A stretch of DNA of 64,000 bases from UBA2334 sp049653005 (GTDB lineage Bacteria; Pseudomonadota; Gammaproteobacteria; Burkholderiales; Burkholderiaceae_C). The notes under the pieces are model-generated. The model was not told the DNA's origin, did no database searches, and saw only the letters and a list, made by a program, of their open reading frames with translations. The position numbers were made by a program, and so were the translations under genes. The stretch is taken from contig JBASFL010000066.1 of NCBI GenBank assembly GCA_049653005.1, positions 1-64,000 on the forward strand. Reading direction: 5' to 3'. Of the stretch, positions 59,630 through 64,000 are shown in pieces (position 1 is the stretch's first letter; every line of letters begins with the position of its first letter).

Positions 59630-60844
59630 TCATGCCGTGCGTGCGCGGCCGCCTTTTTCGGCCCAGGTGCGGGTCCAGCGGACTTGCATTTTGCGCATCA
59701 CGCCCAGCATCAGCACCGAGAACACGGCCAGCACCACAAAACCCAGCAAGAAACTGTCGGTGTGTTGCTTGGCTTGCCCCATCAGCCAGGGCACGGTGCC
59801 ACCGCCCAGTGCGCCAATTTCACCGATCATCGAACCCGCCACGGCGGTGGAGGTGGGCCAGCGCAGCGGCACCAGCTGGAACAGCGCGCCGTTGCCCGCG
59901 CCCAATGCGGCAAAACACAAAATCAGCAGCAACGTGGTCAGCACCAGCGAGTGTGCCGACAGGCCCACACCCACCAGGGCCACCGACACCACCACCAGCA
60001 CCACGGTCAGGGTGTTGACGCCGCCCCAGTGGTCTGAAATCCAGCCACCGGCCACACGCACCACCGCACCCATCAGGGCCGCCAGCATGGTCAGCTGGCC
60101 GGCTTGCACCTTGCTCACACCAAACTGGTCGTGGTAGTAGGTGGGCAAAAAGGTGACGATGCCGATGAAGCCGCCGAACGTGACCACGTAAATCAGGCTG
60201 AACACCCAGCCGTCTTTTTCCAGCAGGCAGGCCAGGTGCTCGCGCATGCTGGCGTGTGCGTCGCGGTCGGGTGGCTCTTTGGCCATGAACAGCACCACCA
60301 GCATGGGCACCAGCGACGACACGGCGGCAAAGCCGTACACCGCTTGCCAGCCATACGCTTGCGCCAGGGGCGGGGCAATCAGGGCCGCCAAAGCGGTGCC
60401 GGCATTGCCCGCACCCACCAGGCCCATGGCCAGGCCTTTGTAGCGGGGGGGGTACCAGCCCGAGCCCAGCGACATGGCCACGCCGAAGCTGGCACCGGCC
60501 ACGCCCAGCAGCAGGGCCATTTTCAGCAGGTCGTCGTAGCTGTGCACGAAGAAATAGCCGTACGACATGGTGAGCGTGATGAGGGCCAGCTCCACCAGCG
60601 TGGCGGTTTTGCGGCCCACGTACTGGGCCAGCAAACCCAGCGGGAACCGCATGATGGCCCCAGCCACGATGGGAATGGACAGCAGCAGGCCCTTTTCGGC
60701 CGCCGTGAGGTTGAACTGCTCGCTGATGAAGGGCGCCATGGCGCCGTTCATCACCCAGATGACGAACGAAAACATCAGGTAGAAAAACGCCGCAAACAGG
60801 GTGGGCGTGTGCCCGCTTTTCAAAAAGTCGCGAAATCCGGCCAT
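59630..60844 (-). CDS. narK: nitrate/nitrite MFS transporter (NarK/NasA type)
   Basis: A 404-residue transporter with about 12 membrane helices. Nitrate-porter signatures are visible in GVAGASFGVAMSLGSGWYPP and the later GAGNGALFQLVPLRW. The ATG at 60844 follows GGAGG at good distance. The 276 bases upstream hold the nrt terminator, a sigma-54-like promoter and a hexaloop hairpin, so it is its own transcription unit under nitrogen control. It provides a second nitrate uptake route beside the ABC transporter. Confidence 0.92.
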   Translation of the reverse strand: MAGFRDFLKSGHTPTLFAAFFYLMFSFVIWVMNGAMAPFISEQFNLTAAEKGLLLSIPIVAGAIMRFPLGLLAQYVGRKTATLVELALITLTMSYGYFFVHSYDDLLKMALLLGVAGASFGVAMSLGSGWYPPRYKGLAMGLVGAGNAGTALAALIAPPLAQAYGWQAVYGFAAVSSLVPMLVVLFMAKEPPDRDAHASMREHLACLLEKDGWVFSLIYVVTFGGFIGIVTFLPTYYHDQFGVSKVQAGQLTMLAALMGAVVRVAGGWISDHWGGVNTLTVVLVVVSVALVGVGLSAHSLVLTTLLLILCFAALGAGNGALFQLVPLRWPTSTAVAGSMIGEIGALGGGTVPWLMGQAKQHTDSFLLGFVVLAVFSVLMLGVMRKMQVRWTRTWAEKGGRARTA

Positions 60845-60969
60845 GGGGGGACCTCCGGAGGGATGGTGGAACAAGGGGTGTGGGGCGTTGCGGCACGCAC
60901 CCCGACGGTGAGGTGTGGCACACAACGTGACAGGCACGAACCAGGTTGGCCCATGCAAGCAAAGACAGA

Positions 60970-60987
60970 AAGGCCGCCGTTGGCCTT
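60970..60987 (-). promoter_or_regulatory. ANTAR-type hexaloop hairpin in the narK leader
   Basis: AAGGCC-AACGGC-GGCCTT: 6-bp perfect stem with a hexaloop having A at 1 and G at 4. It starts 14 bases after the -12 GC of the sigma-54-like promoter, as P1 does for nirB. A second such hairpin was not found. A T-rich stretch follows, so a weak terminator is an alternative reading. Confidence 0.5.
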
Positions 60988-61000
60988 CATTGCGTGGCAA

Positions 61001-61015
61001 GCACAATCCATGCCC
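61001..61015 (-). promoter_or_regulatory. sigma-54-like promoter of narK
   Basis: On the minus strand GGGCATGGATTGTGC: GG and GC are 10 bases apart, GGCA and the following pyrimidine and G fit; the first T and one T of TTGC are changed. Confidence 0.5.
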
Positions 61016-61072
61016 GGTTTTGGTGAGTCTCGGGCACCACCGCGGGGCGTGCACCCCGGCAGTGGGCGGGCC

Positions 61073-61097
61073 AAAAAAAAGCGCCCCACTGGGGCGC
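61073..61097 (-). terminator. rho-independent terminator of the nrt operon
   Basis: On the minus strand GCGCCCC, loop AGT, GGGGCGC, then eight T. It lies 24 bases after the nrtD stop. Confidence 0.93.
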
Positions 61098-61120
61098 CTT
61101 CGGCAAAAGGGGCAACCGGC

Positions 61121-61987
61121 TCAGGCCGCTTTTTCGACGTGTGCCTGGCGGGTGTACAAAAAGTCGATCACGGCTTTGCGGTAGCCCAGGTACTGGGGGC
61201 TGTCGGCCAGCGCCACGCGGCTGCGGGGGCGGGGCAGGTCGACGTGCAGCACCTCGCCAATGGTGGCGGCGGGGCCGTTGGTCATCATCACGATTTTGTC
61301 GGACAGCAGCACGGCCTCGTCCACGTCGTGCGTCACCATCACCACGGTGCTTTGGGTGCGGGCCACGATCTCCAGCAGCTCGTCTTGCAGTTTTGCGCGG
61401 GTGAGGGCGTCCAGGGCACCGAAGGGCTCGTCCATCAGCAGCACTTTGGGCTCCATGGCCAGGGCACGGGCAATGCCCACGCGCTGCTTCATGCCGCCGC
61501 TGATTTCGCCGGGGCGTTTTTGCGCCGCGTGGGTCAGCCCCACCAGGGCCAGGGCGTCGTCGGTGCGGGCTTTGAGTTGGGCTTTGTTTTCAGACGCGGC
61601 ACCGGTGCTGCGGTTGGCCGCGCCAAACACGCGTTCCACGCCCAGGTAGATGTTTTCAAAACACGTCAGCCACGGCAGCAGCGAGTGGTTTTGGAACACC
61701 ACCGCGCGCTCGGGGCCAGGCCCGGCAATTTCGCGGTTGGCGCACAGCAGGGCGCCTTGGGTGGGGGTGGTCAGCCCGGCAATCAGGTTGAGCAGGGTGG
61801 ACTTGCCGCAGCCCGAGTGGCCGATGAGGGCCACAAACTCGCCTTTGGCAATGGTCAGATCGATGTCGCGCAGGGCGACAAAGGGGCCTTTTTTGGTTTT
61901 GAAGGTTTGACCGACGCCCTGGATTTCGATGAACTTGCTTGACAGCGAGGGGTTGTGGCTCAGGTCGGGGGTGGCGCGGTTGCTCAT
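61121..61987 (-). CDS. nrtD: nitrate ABC transporter ATP-binding protein
   Basis: A 288-residue ATPase of the NrtD/SsuB family. Walker A GHSGCGKST, signature ISGGMKQRVG, Walker B VLLMDEPFGALD and the His-switch VTHDVDEAV are intact. A loop near residues 115-135 (FGAANRSTGAASENKAQLKA) is longer than in most relatives. The ATG at 61987 follows GAGGTG and overlaps the nrtB stop by four bases. Confidence 0.92.
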   Translation of the reverse strand: MSNRATPDLSHNPSLSSKFIEIQGVGQTFKTKKGPFVALRDIDLTIAKGEFVALIGHSGCGKSTLLNLIAGLTTPTQGALLCANREIAGPGPERAVVFQNHSLLPWLTCFENIYLGVERVFGAANRSTGAASENKAQLKARTDDALALVGLTHAAQKRPGEISGGMKQRVGIARALAMEPKVLLMDEPFGALDALTRAKLQDELLEIVARTQSTVVMVTHDVDEAVLLSDKIVMMTNGPAATIGEVLHVDLPRPRSRVALADSPQYLGYRKAVIDFLYTRQAHVEKAA

Positions 61988-62925
61988 GATTTCACCTCGT
62001 CGAATGTGAAGGCGGAAGCCAGTTTGATGAGGGCAAATTCCAGTGTCAGCCCCACGATGCCGATCACGAAGATGGCGATGATGATGTTCATCACGTTCAG
62101 GTTGTTCCACTCGTCCCACAGCCAGAAGCCGATGCCCACGCCGCCGGTCAGCATTTCGGCGGCCACGATCACCAGCCACGCGGTGCCCACGGCCAGGCGC
62201 ACGCCGGTCAGCATGTAGGGCAACACGGCGGGGAACAGAATTTTGGTCAGGATCTTCCATTCGCTCAGGTTGAGCACGCGGGCCACGTTCATGTAGTCCT
62301 GGGGCACGCGCTGCACGCCCACGGCGGTGTTGATGATCATGGGCCAGATGCTGCAAATGAAGATGGTCCAGATGGCGGCCGGGTTGGCCCCCTTGAACAC
62401 CAGCAGGCCAATGGGCAGCCAGGCCAGTGGCGACACAGGGCGCAGCAGGCTGATGAGGGGGTTGAACATGCGGCCCAGGAAGGTGAACCGCCCGATGGCA
62501 AACCCGGCGGGTATGCCCACCGCTGCCGCCAGGCCAAAGCCCACGGCCACGCGCTCCAGGCTCATCAGCACGTTCCAGCCCACGCCTTGGTCGTTGGGGC
62601 CGTTGCGGTAGAAGGGGTTGCTGAAAATGTCCACCGCCTGGCCCCAGGTTTGCACCGGGCCGGGAATGCTGCTGCCGGTGCTGATGGACACCAGCGCCCA
62701 CAACCCCACCAACAGCCCCAGGCCCAGCACGGGCGGGACCACCACCAGTGCCACAGCGCGCCAGTCGATTCGGCTGCGGTTTTCGTTTTTCATGCTTTTT
62801 TGGCCGCTGGCGCTTGCCTGTATTGGTTTTTCAGCTATCGCTGTGGGGGCGTTTGAACGCGGTGTGCTGGCGGGTTGGGGCGCAACGGCCCCCTCCAGCG
62901 GCGCGTGGAACACGGCACTGACCAT
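61984..62925 (-). CDS. nrtB: nitrate ABC transporter permease
   Basis: A 313-residue permease with six or so helices and the binding-protein-dependent transport motif region (LNLSEWKILTKILFPAVLPY). The ATG at 62925 follows AGGAGA. The first 50 residues before the first helix are unusually long and are partly encoded by a repeat copy (TAIAEKPIQASASGQKS, about residues 28-44). A second ATG just after the repeat (MKNENRSRIDWRA) could be the ancestral start. Confidence 0.92.
   Translation of the reverse strand: MVSAVFHAPLEGAVAPQPASTPRSNAPTAIAEKPIQASASGQKSMKNENRSRIDWRAVALVVVPPVLGLGLLVGLWALVSISTGSSIPGPVQTWGQAVDIFSNPFYRNGPNDQGVGWNVLMSLERVAVGFGLAAAVGIPAGFAIGRFTFLGRMFNPLISLLRPVSPLAWLPIGLLVFKGANPAAIWTIFICSIWPMIINTAVGVQRVPQDYMNVARVLNLSEWKILTKILFPAVLPYMLTGVRLAVGTAWLVIVAAEMLTGGVGIGFWLWDEWNNLNVMNIIIAIFVIGIVGLTLEFALIKLASAFTFDEVKS
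62795..62838 (-). repeat. dispersed repeat, copy 9 (inside nrtB 5' end)
   Basis: On the minus strand ATAGCT, 16 bases, CAAGCGCCAGCGGCCAAAAA. In sense and in frame in the nrtB N-terminal extension. Confidence 0.78.
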
Positions 62926-62968
62926 GGTGGTTCTCCTGGTGGGTGGGGTGGGGGGGCCTGCCTGGGGG

Positions 62969-64000
62969 TCAGGCTTTGACCTTGAAACTGTCGGCGTACT
63001 TGGCGGGGTCTTTGCCGTCCCACACCACGCCGTCCAGCAGTTTGTGGCTGCGCATGTCGCTCTTGGGCACGGGGGTTTTGCTGGCAGCGGCGGCGTCTTT
63101 GTAAATGGCCGTCTGGCTGATGGCTTTGGCCACGCCCAGGTAGTCTGGGTGGTCTTTCAGCAAGCCCCAGCGCTTGTGTTGCGTCAGGAACCACATGCCG
63201 TCGGACAGGTAGGGGAAGTTCACCGCGCCGTCGTTGTAGAACTTCATGTGGTTGGCGTCGTCCCAGGTTTTGCCCATGCCGTTCTGGTAACGGCCCAGGA
63301 TGCGCTGGTTGATGGCGTCCACGCTGGTGTTGACGTAGCTTTTCTCGGCGATGGTTTCGGCCATCTTCAGCTTGTTTTGCAGGCCCGCGTCGATCCAGCG
63401 GCCGGCTTCCAGGATGGCGGCGGTCACCGCACGGCAGGTGTTGGGGTACTTCTTGGCGTATTCGCCGGTGGTGCCCAGCACCTTTTCGGGGTGGTCTTTC
63501 CAGATGTCTTGGGTGGTGGTGGCGGTGATGCCAATGCCGTCCATGATGGCGCGGTGGTTCCAGGGCTCGCCCACGCAGAAGCCGTCCATGTTGCCCACGC
63601 GCATGTTGGCCACCATTTGGGGCGGCGGCACGGTGATGACCTTGGCGTCTTTCATGGGGTTGATGCCGTGCGCCGCCAGCCAGTAGTACAGCCACATGGC
63701 GTGGGTACCCGTGGGGAAGGTCTGGGCAAAGGTGTATTCGCGCTTTTCAGCGGCCATCAGCTTGGCCAGGCCCGCGCCGTCCACCGCGCCCTTGTCGGCC
63801 AGTTTTTTGCTGAGGGTGATGGCCTGGCCGTTGTGGTTCAGGTTCATCAGCACGGCCATGTCTTTCTTGGGGCCGCCGACACCCAGGTGCACGCCGTACA
63901 CCAGGCCGTACAACACGTGGGCAAAGTCCAGTTCGCCGTTCACCAGTTTGTCGCGCACGCCGGGCCAGCTGGCTTCTTTGGTGGGAATGATCTTGACGCC
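62969..64000 (-). CDS. nrtA: nitrate ABC transporter substrate-binding protein (N-terminus beyond window)
   Basis: The last 344 codons of an NrtA-type protein; the start lies past the right edge and the frame is open to base 64000. Family features are FAHVLYGLVYGVHLGVGGP, NHNGQAITLS, VPPPQMVANMRVGNMDGFCV and GEPWNHRAI. NrtA binds nitrate/nitrite in the periplasm. It is followed 43 bases later by nrtB and then nrtD, one operon. The promoter and any leader RNA are outside the window. Confidence 0.93.
   Translation of the reverse strand, partial: GVKIIPTKEASWPGVRDKLVNGELDFAHVLYGLVYGVHLGVGGPKKDMAVLMNLNHNGQAITLSKKLADKGAVDGAGLAKLMAAEKREYTFAQTFPTGTHAMWLYYWLAAHGINPMKDAKVITVPPPQMVANMRVGNMDGFCVGEPWNHRAIMDGIGITATTTQDIWKDHPEKVLGTTGEYAKKYPNTCRAVTAAILEAGRWIDAGLQNKLKMAETIAEKSYVNTSVDAINQRILGRYQNGMGKTWDDANHMKFYNDGAVNFPYLSDGMWFLTQHKRWGLLKDHPDYLGVAKAISQTAIYKDAAAASKTPVPKSDMRSHKLLDGVVWDGKDPAKYADSFKVKA

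Noticed and set aside
1..64000. tRNA, rRNA, CRISPR, integrase, IS or prophage features
   Set aside because: No cloverleaf-type genes, spacer arrays, transposase or integrase frames were recognised by eye; a covariance-model scan would be needed to exclude small RNAs.

Overview
The window is GC-rich DNA from a betaproteobacterium of the order Burkholderiales, most likely family Comamonadaceae. The basis is protein likeness and gene order: sdhCDAB-sdhE-gltA, leuC-lipoprotein-leuD-leuB-asd-fimV, and gntR/mdh-citE-like-acnB. No rRNA, tRNA, phage, transposase or CRISPR was seen. I read about 46 protein genes, two of them cut by the window ends (fimV at the left, nrtA at the right).

Layout. 1-11.6 kb (minus strand): fimV (partial), asd, leuB, leuD, an entericidin-like lipoprotein, leuC, then after a strong terminator gltA, sdhE, sdhB, sdhA, sdhD, sdhC and a GntR/HutC regulator. 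11.8-16.4 kb (plus): mdh, a CitE-like lyase and acnB, closed by a UUCG-loop terminator. 16.5-47.5 kb is mixed housekeeping and signalling: a GST, a chemoreceptor with a haem c motif, leuE, arfB, uppP, a DHH phosphoesterase, a mutS-Anbu-hydrolase operon, suhB, trmJ, cysE, a SPOR protein, mog, darP, pmbA, a DMT transporter, yqeY, rpsU, two oxidoreductases, a mini-chemoreceptor, and three sensor kinases with one response regulator.

47.5-64 kb is a complete nitrate assimilation region. The minus strand carries nrtA(partial)-nrtB-nrtD (uptake ABC transporter), narK-type MFS transporter, and an operon nirB - periplasmic P-box protein - nirD - nasA - ybiB - cobA (nitrite reductase, nitrate reductase and sirohaem synthesis). 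Between nirB and narK lie two plus-strand genes: an ANTAR RNA-binding regulator fused to two NarX/PilJ-type P-box modules, and a tail-anchored PP2C phosphatase-Ser/Thr kinase.

The most interesting system is the control of that region. The nirB leader starts with a near-perfect sigma-54 promoter, followed at about +1 by a hairpin with hexaloop AACGAC, then a second hairpin with the same loop on a different stem. This is the dual-hexaloop RNA (A at 1, G at 4) expected for ANTAR proteins. narK has the same arrangement of sigma-54-like promoter and hexaloop hairpin at +1, with one hairpin found. The adjacent ANTAR protein carries its own putative nitrate-sensing modules, so it may join sensor and antiterminator in one polypeptide. 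A periplasmic tandem P-box protein is encoded inside the nirB operon.

The second notable pattern is a dispersed short repeat: nine copies with a gapless core (ATAGCT, exactly 16 bases, then AAGCG plus a conserved tail). Five copies lie in frame inside coding sequences (mutS, trmJ, an HI0933-like flavoprotein, ybiB, nrtB); the others lie between genes or at a gene end.
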